Both the position numbers and the translations under genes were made by a program. A stretch of 64,000 nt of DNA from Phycicoccus sp. M110.8. GTDB taxonomy: Bacteria; Actinomycetota; Actinomycetes; Actinomycetales; Dermatophilaceae. The first letter of the stretch is position 1; each line of letters opens with the position of its first letter. A model generated the notes under the pieces. That model saw nothing but the letters and a program-made list of their open reading frames with translations, was not told the origin of the DNA and ran no database searches. Where the stretch lies: assembly GCF_032464895.1 (NCBI RefSeq), contig NZ_JAWDIC010000001.1, positions 62,001 to 126,000 of the forward strand. The letters run 5' to 3'. This document shows, piece after piece, positions 43,470 to 52,827 of the stretch.

Positions 43470-45406
43470 CACGACGCCCGCTCGCGCAGCTGGGCGAGCT
43501 CGCGCTGCAGGTCCTGCAGCTCGGCGCTGAGCGCTCGCGCCCGGGCCGGGTCGCTGTGCGGGTCGGCCGCCATGCGGCGCATGGCGGACATGGCATCGGC
43601 GATCTTGCGGGTCAGGGTGACCTCCTGGACGCGCACGAGGAGCGCGTCGACGTAGCGGCGTTCGGGCAGGCCGGTGGCCTTGTCCATGCGGGTGGGCAGC
43701 GCGGCGACGGCGAGCTCGGCGACGAGCCCGCGCACCGACAGCGGGGCGGCCTCGGTCACGCGGTCGGCCCACGCCTTCGCCGAGAGGCCGGGCTGCGGTC
43801 CGCCGGCGCCGCGGATGCCGTCGAAGACCGCGCGGTGGGCCGGGGCGGTGAAGGCCGTCGGCTCGATGGCGTCGAGGTCTGCGGCCGAGAAGCTGCTCGG
43901 GTACTGCAGGACGGTCTGCAGCAGCTGGCGCTCGGCGAAGACGACCGGGTCGCGCAGGTCGGGCGGCGGCAGCGCGGCGCGGGCCTCCTGCTCCGAGGGC
44001 TCCGGGACGGCGTCGGCGTCCGGCAGGCTCGCGCTCGGGCCTGAGTCCTTCTGCGCGTCGCGGGCGGCGATGCGTCCGGCCCGGGCGACCTCGGCCTGGA
44101 CCTGCTCGACCTCGACGCCGATCCAGCCCGCGACCGTGCGGACGTACTCGGGGCGCATCGAGCTGTCGCGGATCGAGTTCACGATGGGGGCGGCGGCCCG
44201 CATCGCCTGCACGCGACCCTCGGCCGTGGACATGTCGAACCGGGCGATGGTGGTCCGCACGGCGAACTCGAACATCGGCACGGCGTCGTCGACGAGGTGG
44301 CGCACCGCGTCGTCGCCCTGGGCGATCCGCAGCTCGCACGGGTCCATGCCGCCCTCGGCCACGGCGACGAACGACTGTGAGGCCCAGCGCTGGTCCTCGG
44401 CGAAGGCCTTCATCGCCGCCTTCTGCCCCGCGGCGTCGCCGTCGAAGGTGAAGACGACCCGGGCCGGGGCGAGGTCCGCCTCGTCGCGCATGATCCGCCG
44501 CAGGACCTTGATGTGGTCGACGCCGAACGCGGTGCCACAGGAGGCGACCGCGCCCTCGACCCCGGCCAGGTGGCACGCCATGACGTCGGTGTAGCCCTCG
44601 ACCACGACGGCCTTGCGCTCGGCCGCGATCGCCTTCTTCGCCAGGTCGAGGCCGTAGAGGACGGTCGACTTCTTGTAGATCGGCGTCTCGGACGTGTTGA
44701 GGTACTTCGCCGCGATCCGGTCGTCGTCGTAGAGCCGGCGCGCACCGAAGCCGACGGTGTCGCCGGTGATGTCGCGGATCGGCCAGACCAGGCGCCCGCG
44801 GAACCGGTCGTAGGTGCCACGGCTCCCCCGACCGGACAGGCCCCCGAGGACGAGCTCCTCGTCGCTGAAGCCCTTGGCGCGCAGGTGGCGGCTCAGCTCC
44901 TCGCCACCGCGCGGGGCGAACCCGACGCCGAACCGGCGGGCCGCGTCGCCGCCGAAGCCGCGCTCGCGCAGGAAGTCGCGGCCGATGCGCGCCTCCTGGG
45001 ACTCCAGCAGCCGCTCGAGGTAGAACTCCTGCGCCGCCCGGTGCGCCTCGACGAGCCGGGAGCGGCGCCCCAGGCTCTCGCCGTCGCGCGGGCGCCCGCC
45101 CTCCTCGTAGTGCAGCTCGAGCCCGAGCTTGCCCGCCAGCCGCTCGACCGACTCGGTGAAGGTGAGGTGCTCGACCTTCTGCACGAACGAGATGACGTCG
45201 CCGCCCTCGCCGCAGCCGAAGCAGTGCCAGGCGCCGACGGCCGGGCGGATCGTGAAGGAGGGCGTCTTCTCGTCGTGGAAGGGGCACAGGCCCTTCATCG
45301 AGCCGGGACCCGCGGGGCGCAGCGTGACGTGCTCGCGCACGACGTCCTCGATCGACGAGCGCTCCTTGACGAGCGCGATGTCGTCGGTCTTGATCCGACC
45401 CGCCAC
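43469..45406 (-). CDS. dnaG: DNA primase
   Basis: A 645-aa primase that makes RNA primers at the replication fork. The N-terminal CHC2 zinc ribbon is intact: Cys41, His44, Cys62, Cys65. The catalytic TOPRIM domain is visible as VVEGYTDVMACH and FTFDGDAAGQKAA. The C-terminal helicase-interaction domain covers the last ~180 residues. GTG 45406 has AGGAGG five bases upstream. dnaG is followed by a coupled unknown gene and, in the other direction, by dgt some 6 kb away; these two are neighbours in M. tuberculosis (Rv2343c-Rv2344c, from memory). Confidence 0.96.
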   Translation of the reverse strand: MAGRIKTDDIALVKERSSIEDVVREHVTLRPAGPGSMKGLCPFHDEKTPSFTIRPAVGAWHCFGCGEGGDVISFVQKVEHLTFTESVERLAGKLGLELHYEEGGRPRDGESLGRRSRLVEAHRAAQEFYLERLLESQEARIGRDFLRERGFGGDAARRFGVGFAPRGGEELSRHLRAKGFSDEELVLGGLSGRGSRGTYDRFRGRLVWPIRDITGDTVGFGARRLYDDDRIAAKYLNTSETPIYKKSTVLYGLDLAKKAIAAERKAVVVEGYTDVMACHLAGVEGAVASCGTAFGVDHIKVLRRIMRDEADLAPARVVFTFDGDAAGQKAAMKAFAEDQRWASQSFVAVAEGGMDPCELRIAQGDDAVRHLVDDAVPMFEFAVRTTIARFDMSTAEGRVQAMRAAAPIVNSIRDSSMRPEYVRTVAGWIGVEVEQVQAEVARAGRIAARDAQKDSGPSASLPDADAVPEPSEQEARAALPPPDLRDPVVFAERQLLQTVLQYPSSFSAADLDAIEPTAFTAPAHRAVFDGIRGAGGPQPGLSAKAWADRVTEAAPLSVRGLVAELAVAALPTRMDKATGLPERRYVDALLVRVQEVTLTRKIADAMSAMRRMAADPHSDPARARALSAELQDLQRELAQLRERAS

Positions 45407-45499
45407 TGGCCCTCCTGTTCGCCGCCGAGTCTAGGTGGTGGCCCGACAACTCATGTGGCCAGTTCCACAGCACCGCCGCGTGACGTGCGCCGGGACCGC

Positions 45500-47393
45500 T
45501 CAGCGCGGGTATGCCGTGTGCTCCACCTGCGCCCCGACCCGGGTGAACACCCACGTGTTGCCCCCCGACGAGCGTCGTGTGGAACCACGGTTCGGCGAAC
45601 TGGCCCTTCTCGAAGCGCACGTTCCGCCACAGGAACCAGCGGTTCACGCCCTTGAGGACGAACACGTCGACCGACCCACCGTCCAGCCGGGTGGCCGCCT
45701 CGGCGAAGGCCTTCGGGTCGTGCACCGCCGACAGCCGCCACACCTCGGCCTCACGGTGCGGCCAGTGCGCCAGCGAGTTCGCCGAGTTCCCACCGGTGCC
45801 GATGTACTGGTACCAGGGGAAGTAGCTCGACAGAGACTCGTCGTAGCTGAGCACCGTCGGCACGGCGCCCCTCCCGTACTCGCGCTCGACCACCGCGCGG
45901 ACCCCGTCGGCCGGGATGGTCGGCAGCTGCCCGGCCGCTGCGTTGTACCGCGGCCAGCCGCCGTCCGGGAGCTGGGTCGCGTGGGCGAGCCGGGCGAAGT
46001 TGGGGGTGTCCCGGTTGTCGGGGTGGCCCAGCCGCTGACCGCCCCAGTACGTCCCGAGCCCCAGCACGACGACGGCGGCGGCCGCCAGCGCGGGTATGCC
46101 GGGGAGCACCGCCAGGCGCGCCGGCCCCCGGCCCCCGCGCCGCAGCCGGCCTGCCACGGCGGGCCAGGAGGCCGCGAGCCCGAGCACGAACCCGATGACG
46201 AGCACGCCGTCGTAGAGCCGGTCGGTGTACTGGAGGAACCCGGTGTGCCCGGTGCGGTGGTAGCGCCACAGCATCACCCAGCGGTAGGTCATGGCCGACA
46301 GCGCGACGGCCAGGAGCACGCGGGCCCAGTCCCGACGCCGGGCGTGCCACAGGAGCAGCAGCAGCCCCCCGGTCAGGACCGCCCCGACCTGGACCGGCCC
46401 GTGCCAGGGCAGGTGCAGGGGGTCGCGCTCGATCTCGAACGGCACGAAGAGGTCGGCACTGCCGTCCCCGCCCAACCGCATGAGGTCCGACAGCCAGGGG
46501 ACGAGGAACCACGACGCGGTGAGGAGCGCCGTCGCCGTGGCCAGGACCAGGTGTCGCAGGTACGGCCAGCGCGGCCCGTGCACCAGGCCGAGGGCGACCA
46601 CGACGAGCAGGCCGGCGACCGAGAAGACGAGGTAGGCCTGGTAGTCGGTGAGCAGCAGGCCGCCGACGATGCCGGTGGCCCACCACGACAGGGCGGGGGT
46701 CCTCGCGCGGCCGAGACGGGCCAGCCCGGCGAGCACCCACGGCGCCATCACCGACAGGGCGGCCACCTCGTGCGCCTCGCGGGGGTCGCCGTAGACGGCG
46801 GCGGGCAGGGCGCACAGGGCCAGCGCCAGCGCTCCGGTGACCACGCGCGCCCACAGCAGGTACCCCACCAGCACGGCCAGGCCGCAGAAGGCCACCGAGG
46901 CCACGCCGACCAGCGTCCAGGCCGGCTGCCCGCTCAGGGCCGACACGCGCCCGACCACCCAGGGGAAGAGGGGCGGGTACTCGATCGGCAGCCCCTTGAC
47001 GAGCAGGTCCGTCGAGCCGACGTGCACCGAGAACTTGGTCGCGGCGGCGGTGAGCCGCGCGATGTCGGCCGACATGCCGCCGTACGGGAAGGGCGTCCCG
47101 TGCAGCTGGCTCGCGCCGAACTAGCTGACCCAGGCGGCGACGAGCAGCGCCCCGACGTCGGGGCCGGTCCGTCGCGACCGCACCACCAGCGGCACGACGA
47201 GCAGGCCCAGCACCGCGAGCACGACGAGCGGCACCGTCTGGCCCCGAGGGCTGAAGGGGTCCACGTAGACGGCGTGCCCGAACACGGCGGCACCGGTGCA
47301 CCCCAGCGCCCCGAGGACGAGCAGCACGGCCGAGCGGGCCGCGGACGGGAGGGCTCGCTCCCCCTGCTGGAGGAAGGGTCCCGGCGCGGTCAT
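45500..47393 (-). pseudogene. AftA-like arabinofuranosyltransferase (GT-C fold), broken twice
   Basis: A reconstructed ~630-aa membrane glycosyltransferase that resembles mycobacterial AftA. About 11-13 transmembrane segments are followed by a periplasmic domain (SYDESLSSYFPWYQYIGTGG). The motif LPIEYPPLFPWVVGR matches AftA's PPFYPPGWFWIGGR region. Two lesions are seen. TAG at 47121-47123 interrupts VAAWVS*FGASQLHGTPFPYGG, where TGG (Trp) would restore the frame. At the 3' end a run of six G (45561-45566) shifts the frame; with five G the protein would end GGNTWVFTRVGAQVEHTAYPR at the TGA 45500-45502. Without these changes it would be a normal gene. Sequencing error cannot be ruled out. Confidence 0.85.
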
Positions 47394-47491
47394 GGCGGGA
47401 GGCTAACCGAGGCGCGTGCCGCCCTCGGGCAGGTGAGCCGATTCACTCGTCGAGCGGCCGACCTCGATTCGGACGAGGGCAGGAGCGCAGG

Positions 47492-47510
47492 TAAGGTAAG
47501 CCTTGCCTTT
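47492..47510 (+). promoter_or_regulatory. DtxR/IdeR-type iron box
   Basis: TAAGGTAAGCCTTGCCTTT matches 13 of 19 positions of the DtxR/IdeR consensus TTAGGTTAGSCTAACCTAA and is itself an imperfect palindrome (AAGGTAAG / CTTGCCTT). It lies 30 bp before the iron-binding protein gene and probably overlaps its promoter, so iron would repress the operon. Confidence 0.85.
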
Positions 47511-47539
47511 GCAAGCCGATCCGAGTCTGGAGAACCCGC

Positions 47540-48571
47540 GTGCTCCCTCGCCGCACCGTCCTGGTCGCCCTCGCCTCGACCGCCGCCCTCGCCCTCACGG
47601 CCTGCGGCAGCGGCAGCCTCGAGGCCAAGGGCTCGCTCGACCCGGACAAGCTGACCATCTACAGCGCCCAGCACGAGAACCTCACCCAGGCGTGGGCCAA
47701 GAAGTTCCAGGAGAAGACGGGGATCAAGGTCCAGATCCGCTACGGCTCGGACTCCTCGATGGGCGCGCAGATCGTGCAGGAGGGGTCCAAGAGCCCTGCC
47801 GACGTGTTCCTCACGGAGAACTCCCCCGCGATGACCACCGTGCAGAACGCCGGCCTGCTGGCCAAGGTCGACCCGGCCACGATCGCCCAGGTGGGCGCGG
47901 CGTACCACCCCAGCAGCAACGACTGGGTGGGCATCGCCGCGCGCTCGACGGTCCTCGTCTACAACCCGAGCAAGATCAGCGAGGCGCAGCTGCCGAAGTC
48001 GATCATGGACCTCGCCGACCCGGCCTGGAAGGGCAAGTGGGGCGCGGCCGCCGGCGGCGCCGACTTCCAGGCGATCGTGAGCGCGATCCTCGCGACCCAG
48101 GGCGAGCAGAAGACCGCCGCCTGGCTCAAGGGCCTCAAGGACGGCGCGCAGGTCTACCAGAACAACATCGCCGTGATGAAGGCCGTCAACGCCGGCCAGG
48201 TGCCGGTCGGGATCATGTACCACTACTACTGGTACCGCGACCAGGCCCTCACCAAGGCCGGCAGCAAGAACACCAAGCTGCTCTACTTCCGCCACCAGGA
48301 CCCGGGCGCGTTCGTCAGCATCTCCGGCGGCGGCGTCCTGAAGTCGAGCAAGCACGCGGCCAACGCCCAGAAGTTCCTCGCCTTCGTCACGAGCAAGGAG
48401 GGCCAGCAGATGCTCGCCACCAGTGACGCCAAGGAGTACGCCGTCGGCAACGGGGTCGCCTCGGACAAGGCGCTCGAGCCGCTCGACAGCCTCGAGGCCC
48501 CCAAGGTCGACCCGTACACGCTCAACGGCCCCAAGGTCATCGAGCTCATGACCCAGGCGGGCATCCTCTAG
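47540..48571 (+). CDS. Ferric iron ABC transporter substrate-binding lipoprotein
   Basis: A 343-aa extracellular binding protein of the FbpA/FutA family. The lipobox LTAC puts the lipid-bound Cys near residue 22. The mature part starts LTIYSAQHENLTQAWAKKF, and the GIMYHYYWYRDQ stretch has the pair of tyrosines that binds Fe3+ in this family. GTG 47540 is directly downstream of an IdeR-type box. It is followed immediately by the permease gene (48572), so the three genes form one iron uptake operon. Confidence 0.93.
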   Translation: MLPRRTVLVALASTAALALTACGSGSLEAKGSLDPDKLTIYSAQHENLTQAWAKKFQEKTGIKVQIRYGSDSSMGAQIVQEGSKSPADVFLTENSPAMTTVQNAGLLAKVDPATIAQVGAAYHPSSNDWVGIAARSTVLVYNPSKISEAQLPKSIMDLADPAWKGKWGAAAGGADFQAIVSAILATQGEQKTAAWLKGLKDGAQVYQNNIAVMKAVNAGQVPVGIMYHYYWYRDQALTKAGSKNTKLLYFRHQDPGAFVSISGGGVLKSSKHAANAQKFLAFVTSKEGQQMLATSDAKEYAVGNGVASDKALEPLDSLEAPKVDPYTLNGPKVIELMTQAGIL

Positions 48572-50128
48572 GTGGCCCGCTCCCCCCGCCCCGTCGCGGG
48601 CCCCACCCCCGCAGCAGTGACCGTCGCGGCCCTGGCCGTGGCGGCGCTGTGCGTCGTCCCGCTGGTGGTCGTCGTCGTCAAGGCGTTCGACGTGGGACCG
48701 GCGGCGGCGTGGGACCTGCTGTGGCGTCCCCGGGTCGGTGAGCTGCTGCGCAACACCGCCGGCCTCGTCGTCTGCACGGTCGCCCTCACCACGGTGCTGG
48801 GCATCGCGACCGCCTGGCTGGTCGAACGGACCTCGCTGCCGGGGGCCCGGTTCTGGCGGGTGCTCATGGTGGCGCCGCTGGCCGTGCCCGCCTTCGTCAA
48901 CTCGTACGCGTGGGTCACCGTGCGGCCCGACCTCCAGGGGCTGAACGGAGCCGTCCTGGTCACGACGCTGTCGTACTTCCCGTTCGTGTTCCTGCCCGTG
49001 GCGGCGGTGCTGCGCGGGCTCGACCAGTCGCTCGAGGACTCGGCGCGCTCGCTGGGCCTCGGCCCGTGGCGCGCGTTCTTCCGGGCCGTGCTCCCCCAGC
49101 TCCGGCCGGCCGCCCTCGGCGGGATGCTGCTGGTGTCGCTGCACCTGCTGTCGGAGTTCGGCGTGCTGGCGATGCTGCGCTTCCCGACGTTCACGACCGC
49201 GATCCTCGAGCAGTTCCAGGTGGCGTTCTCGAACTCGGCGGGCAGCCTGCTCGCCCTCGTGCTCATCGCCCTGTGCCTGGCGCTGCTCACCGCCGAGCAG
49301 CTGCTGCGCGGCACCACCCGGTACGCCCGCCTCGGCCGCGGCACGACCCGCCGGGCCCTGCCCGCTCGCCTGGGCCGCTGGACCGTGCCGGCCCTCGCCG
49401 GCATGGCGCTGCTGACCGTCCTGGCCCTCGGGGTGCCCCTCGGCAGCCTCGTCTACTGGTTCCGCGCCGGCTCCGGCGGCCTGTCCGAGAGCACCTTCGA
49501 CCCGGCCGAGCTGGTCTCGACCCTGTGGGGCACGCTGCGCCTCGCCGTGCTCGCCGGCCTCGTGTCGGTCGTCGCGGCCTTCCCGGTGGCGTGGCTCATC
49601 GCCCGCCGGCGCTCGTGGCTGTCGGTGCTGGTCGAGCGCGCCACCTACGTCGCGTCATCCCTGCCCGGTGTCGTCATCGCCCTCGCCCTGGTCACCCTCG
49701 CCGTCCGGTACGCCCGGCCCGTGTACCAGACCGCGGCGGTGCTCGTCGCGGCATACGTCGTGCTGTTCATCCCGCGCGCGATGGTGAGCATCCGCGCTTC
49801 GCTCGCGCAGGCGCCGGAGGAGCTCACCGACGCGGCACGCGCGCTGGGCGACCGGCCGCTGCGGGCGTTCCTGCGGGTGACGCTGCCGCTGACCGCGCCG
49901 GGTGTGCTCGCCGGGTTCGCGATGGTGTTCATCGCGACGTCGACCGAGCTCACCGCGACGCTGCTGCTCGCGCCGACGGGCACGCAGACGCTGGCGACGG
50001 CGTTCTGGAGCGCGAGTGAGAGCATCGACTACGCGGGTGCAGCACCGTATGCCGCGGCGCTGGTGCTCGTGTCCGCCCCCCTAACCTACCTGTTGCTGCG
50101 ACGGAACGACGAGGAGCCTGCACTGTGA
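48572..50128 (+). CDS. Ferric iron ABC transporter permease (FbpB type)
   Basis: A 518-aa fused permease with two homologous halves, each with about six transmembrane helices. The EAA loops are visible as LEDSARSLGLGPWRAFFRAVLPQ (near residue 155) and ELTDAARALGDRPLRAFLRVTLP (near 415). This double layout is typical of FbpB/SfuB. GTG 48572 starts right after the receptor stop; the gene overlaps the ATPase by GTGA (50125-50128). Confidence 0.93.
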   Translation: MARSPRPVAGPTPAAVTVAALAVAALCVVPLVVVVVKAFDVGPAAAWDLLWRPRVGELLRNTAGLVVCTVALTTVLGIATAWLVERTSLPGARFWRVLMVAPLAVPAFVNSYAWVTVRPDLQGLNGAVLVTTLSYFPFVFLPVAAVLRGLDQSLEDSARSLGLGPWRAFFRAVLPQLRPAALGGMLLVSLHLLSEFGVLAMLRFPTFTTAILEQFQVAFSNSAGSLLALVLIALCLALLTAEQLLRGTTRYARLGRGTTRRALPARLGRWTVPALAGMALLTVLALGVPLGSLVYWFRAGSGGLSESTFDPAELVSTLWGTLRLAVLAGLVSVVAAFPVAWLIARRRSWLSVLVERATYVASSLPGVVIALALVTLAVRYARPVYQTAAVLVAAYVVLFIPRAMVSIRASLAQAPEELTDAARALGDRPLRAFLRVTLPLTAPGVLAGFAMVFIATSTELTATLLLAPTGTQTLATAFWSASESIDYAGAAPYAAALVLVSAPLTYLLLRRNDEEPAL

Positions 50129-51159
50129 CCACGCTGCGCATCGAGGGGGTGGCCGCGTCCTACGACGGCCGGCCCGTCCTGCACGGCCTCGACCTGCAGG
50201 TGCCGTCCGGGACGACGACGGCGATCCTCGGGCCGTCGGGCTGCGGCAAGACCACGCTGCTGCGCGTCATCGCCGGCTTCCAGCCCGCCGACGAGGGCAC
50301 CGTGACCCTGGGCGACACCGTCGTCGTCGGCCCCGGCCGCTGGGTGGCCCCCGAGCGCCGCGGCATCGGCTACGTCGCGCAGGAGGGCAACCTCTTCCCG
50401 CACCTGACCGTCGGGCAGAACGTCTCCTACGGCCTGCCGCGGGCGGCCCGCCGTGCCGGTGAGCGCGTGGCCGAGCTGCTTGAGCTCGTCGGCCTCACCC
50501 CCGACCTCGCGGCCCGTCGTCCGGACCAGCTGTCCGGCGGCCAGCAGCAGCGCGTCGCCCTCGCCCGCGCGCTGGCCCGCAAGCCCACGCTGGTCCTGCT
50601 GGACGAGCCGTTCTCCTCCCTCGACGCCGGGCTCCGCGCCACGACCCGCGAGGCGGTGTCGGACGCCCTGGCCCACGAGGACGTCACCGTCGTCCTCGTC
50701 ACCCACGACCAGGCCGAGGCGCTGTCGTTCGCCGACCAGGTCGCGATCATGCACGAGGGACGGTTCTCCCAGGTCGGGACGCCGTCGCAGGTCTACGCCA
50801 CCCCGACCGACCGGCACGCGGCCGCCTTCCTCGGCGACGCGGTGTTCCTGCGTGGCCGCGCCGACGGCACCTCGGTCGTCACCGCGCTCGGCACCCTGCC
50901 GGTGCACCAGCCGGCCCCGGCCGGCACGGTGGACGTGCTGCTGCGCCCGGAGCAGATCCAGCTGCGGGCGATGTCGCCGGGCACCCCCTGCGCCGAGGTC
51001 GTCTCAACGACCTACTTCGGCCACGACGCGCTCGTCGCCCTGCGGCTGCAGGCCGACCGCACCGTCGTCACCGCCCGCGTCAACGGCCACGAGGTCCCGC
51101 CCGCCGGCTCGATCGTCGGCCTGTCGGTCGTCGGCCAGGCGCGGGCCTTCGCCGGCTGA
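50125..51159 (+). CDS. Ferric iron ABC transporter ATPase (FbpC type)
   Basis: A 344-aa ABC ATPase: Walker A GPSGCGKTT (residue ~37), signature LSGGQQQR, Walker B LVLLDEPFSSLD, switch VLVTHDQ. A C-terminal TOBE-like domain (VDVLLRPEQIQLRA onward) is typical of FbpC and other Fe3+/sulfate/spermidine importers. GTG 50125 overlaps the permease stop. It powers the iron importer encoded upstream. Confidence 0.93.
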   Translation: MTTLRIEGVAASYDGRPVLHGLDLQVPSGTTTAILGPSGCGKTTLLRVIAGFQPADEGTVTLGDTVVVGPGRWVAPERRGIGYVAQEGNLFPHLTVGQNVSYGLPRAARRAGERVAELLELVGLTPDLAARRPDQLSGGQQQRVALARALARKPTLVLLDEPFSSLDAGLRATTREAVSDALAHEDVTVVLVTHDQAEALSFADQVAIMHEGRFSQVGTPSQVYATPTDRHAAAFLGDAVFLRGRADGTSVVTALGTLPVHQPAPAGTVDVLLRPEQIQLRAMSPGTPCAEVVSTTYFGHDALVALRLQADRTVVTARVNGHEVPPAGSIVGLSVVGQARAFAG

Positions 51160-51198
51160 GCGCGGCCGGGCGCAGGAGCCGTCGCGGGCTGACCGGCG

Positions 51199-51504
51199 TC
51201 AGCCGATGGCCCAGTGGCGCCCGTAGCCGTAGACGAGGAACGCCACGAAGTTCACCAGTCCGAGGGCGAGCATGACGGCCGCGACGGCGCGCCACCGCGG
51301 CCGGCTCAGCGGCCGGCGCCAGTAGTCGACGGTCGCCCAGACCGCGAACGGGACGAGCAGCGGGAACAGCCCGAGCACCAGCGCCACGACGAGGGGCCAG
51401 ACCCGTGGTCGCGACGGCGGGGTGCGCGCCAGCAGGTGCGACAGCCCCTCCCCCTCCGCGCGCGGGTAACCGACGACCGTGCCCCTCTGCGACGTGCCCT
51501 CCAC
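51199..51504 (-). CDS. Small membrane protein, two helices
   Basis: A 101-aa protein of no known family. Residues ~35-55 (PLVVALVLGLFPLLVPFAVWA) and ~75-95 (AVAAVMLALGLVNFVAFLVYGYG) are hydrophobic, separated by a basic loop (WRRPLSRPRWR). GTG 51504 has GAGGGAGGGGG upstream. It sits between dgt (ends 51575) and the convergent iron ATPase. The reading frame is open well upstream, but the part before 51504 overlaps dgt in another frame. Confidence 0.55.
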   Translation of the reverse strand: MEGTSQRGTVVGYPRAEGEGLSHLLARTPPSRPRVWPLVVALVLGLFPLLVPFAVWATVDYWRRPLSRPRWRAVAAVMLALGLVNFVAFLVYGYGRHWAIG

Positions 51505-51574
51505 GACGTCCCCCTCCCTCAGGTGGGACCAGTCAGCCAGAGGGGGATGCGTCCCCGCAAGCGTTTCGGTGAAG

Positions 51575-52804
51575 TCAGCTCCAGGCGGCGTGCAGGGCCA
51601 GCGCCCGCACGTCGGTGAGCGAGGCGACCTGGTCGACGACGACGCGCAGTGCCGCTCCGTCGTCCGGCGCCTCCTTCCAGTCGGCGAGCAGGTCACGGTC
51701 GAGCCTGCCCACCGGGTCGGCGAGGTACGCCGCCACCAGGTCGCGCACGACCTCGCGCTGCCCCGCCAGCACGTCGAGCCGCTCCTGCGCGTGCATCACG
51801 AAGTGCGCGGCCACCGCCTTGAGGACGGCGCACTCGGCCCGGGTGTCGTCGGGCACCACGAGCTCGGCGTCGTACCGCGTGAGGTCGCCGTCACCGTGCC
51901 GCTCGCGCGTGGCGCGCTCTACCGCGAGGACGAACCGGCCGATGAGCCGCGAGGTCATGTCCTTGAGGGCCGCCCGGTCCCCTCGCGAGCCGTCGTACGC
52001 CGCGGGCACCGCGCCGCTGGCCAGCACCCGTTCCAGCGCGGCCCCGAGCGCGTCGGTCCCGAGGTCCGCGGCGTAGAGACCGGTCGCGACCGCGAGGACG
52101 CTGTCGACGTCCGTCGCGTCCCGCAGCCGACGCAGGTCGAGCCGGCCGGAGGCCACGGCGTCCTCGACGTCGTGCACCGAGTAGGCGACGTCGTCCGACC
52201 AGTCCATGACGTCGGCCTCGATGCATCGCCGTCCCGGCGGACGGCCGTCACGGAACCACTCGAAGACCGGCAGGTCGTCGGCATACACACCGAACTTGGC
52301 TGTGCCGGAAGGGCCCTCGCCACGCGGCCACGGGTACTTGGTGGATGCGTCGAGGCTCGCGCGGGTGAGGTTCAGCCCGGCCGGCCGGCCGTCCGGGTGC
52401 ACCCGCTTGGGCTCGAGCCGGGTGAGCAGGCGCAGCGTCTGGGCGTTGCCCTCGAAACCGCCGATACCTGCCGCCACCGCGTCGAGCGCCTGTTCGCCGT
52501 TGTGGCCGAAGGGCGGGTGACCGAGGTCGTGGGCGAGGCAGGCGGTGTCGACGACGTCGGCGCTGCAGCCGAGGGCGGCCCCGAACTCGCGCCCGATCTG
52601 CGCGACCTCCAGGGAGTGCGTGAGCCGGTTGCGGACGAAGTCGTCGTCGCCGGGCTGGAGCACCTGCGTCTTGGCCGACAGCCGGCGCAGTGAGGCCGAG
52701 TGCAGCAGCCGGGCACGGTCACGGGCGAAGTCGTCCCGGTCGGCACGCTTGGTCACGGGGTCCTCGCGGACCCAGCGCTCCCGGTCGGCCTCGGCGTATC
52801 CCAC
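51575..52804 (-). CDS. dgt: Deoxyguanosinetriphosphate triphosphohydrolase-like protein (HD domain)
   Basis: A 409-aa HD-domain phosphohydrolase of the Dgt family, which releases triphosphate from dNTPs. The metal-binding residues are His63 (NRLTHSLEVAQIGR), His92-Asp93 (CLAHDLGHPPFGHNGE) and a later Asp in MDWSDDVAYSVHD. GTG 52804 gives the usual N terminus with RLLHSASLRRLSAKTQV. In M. tuberculosis dgt is the neighbour of dnaG. Confidence 0.92.
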   Translation of the reverse strand: MGYAEADRERWVREDPVTKRADRDDFARDRARLLHSASLRRLSAKTQVLQPGDDDFVRNRLTHSLEVAQIGREFGAALGCSADVVDTACLAHDLGHPPFGHNGEQALDAVAAGIGGFEGNAQTLRLLTRLEPKRVHPDGRPAGLNLTRASLDASTKYPWPRGEGPSGTAKFGVYADDLPVFEWFRDGRPPGRRCIEADVMDWSDDVAYSVHDVEDAVASGRLDLRRLRDATDVDSVLAVATGLYAADLGTDALGAALERVLASGAVPAAYDGSRGDRAALKDMTSRLIGRFVLAVERATRERHGDGDLTRYDAELVVPDDTRAECAVLKAVAAHFVMHAQERLDVLAGQREVVRDLVAAYLADPVGRLDRDLLADWKEAPDDGAALRVVVDQVASLTDVRALALHAAWS

Positions 52805-52827
52805 GAGCCGAGCCTAGATGGCAGGCG

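Noticed and set aside
42933-47075. A 1380-codon open frame on the minus strand
   Set aside because: It joins the AftA-like gene, a shadow frame of dnaG and the dnaG-coupled gene by chance; codon patterns and homology show three separate genes. The absence of stops is an effect of GC content.
47121-47123. Amber codon read as pyrrolysine or by suppression
   Set aside because: No pyl genes or suppressor tRNA were seen, the site corresponds to a likely Trp, and a second frameshift in the same gene favours simple decay or error.
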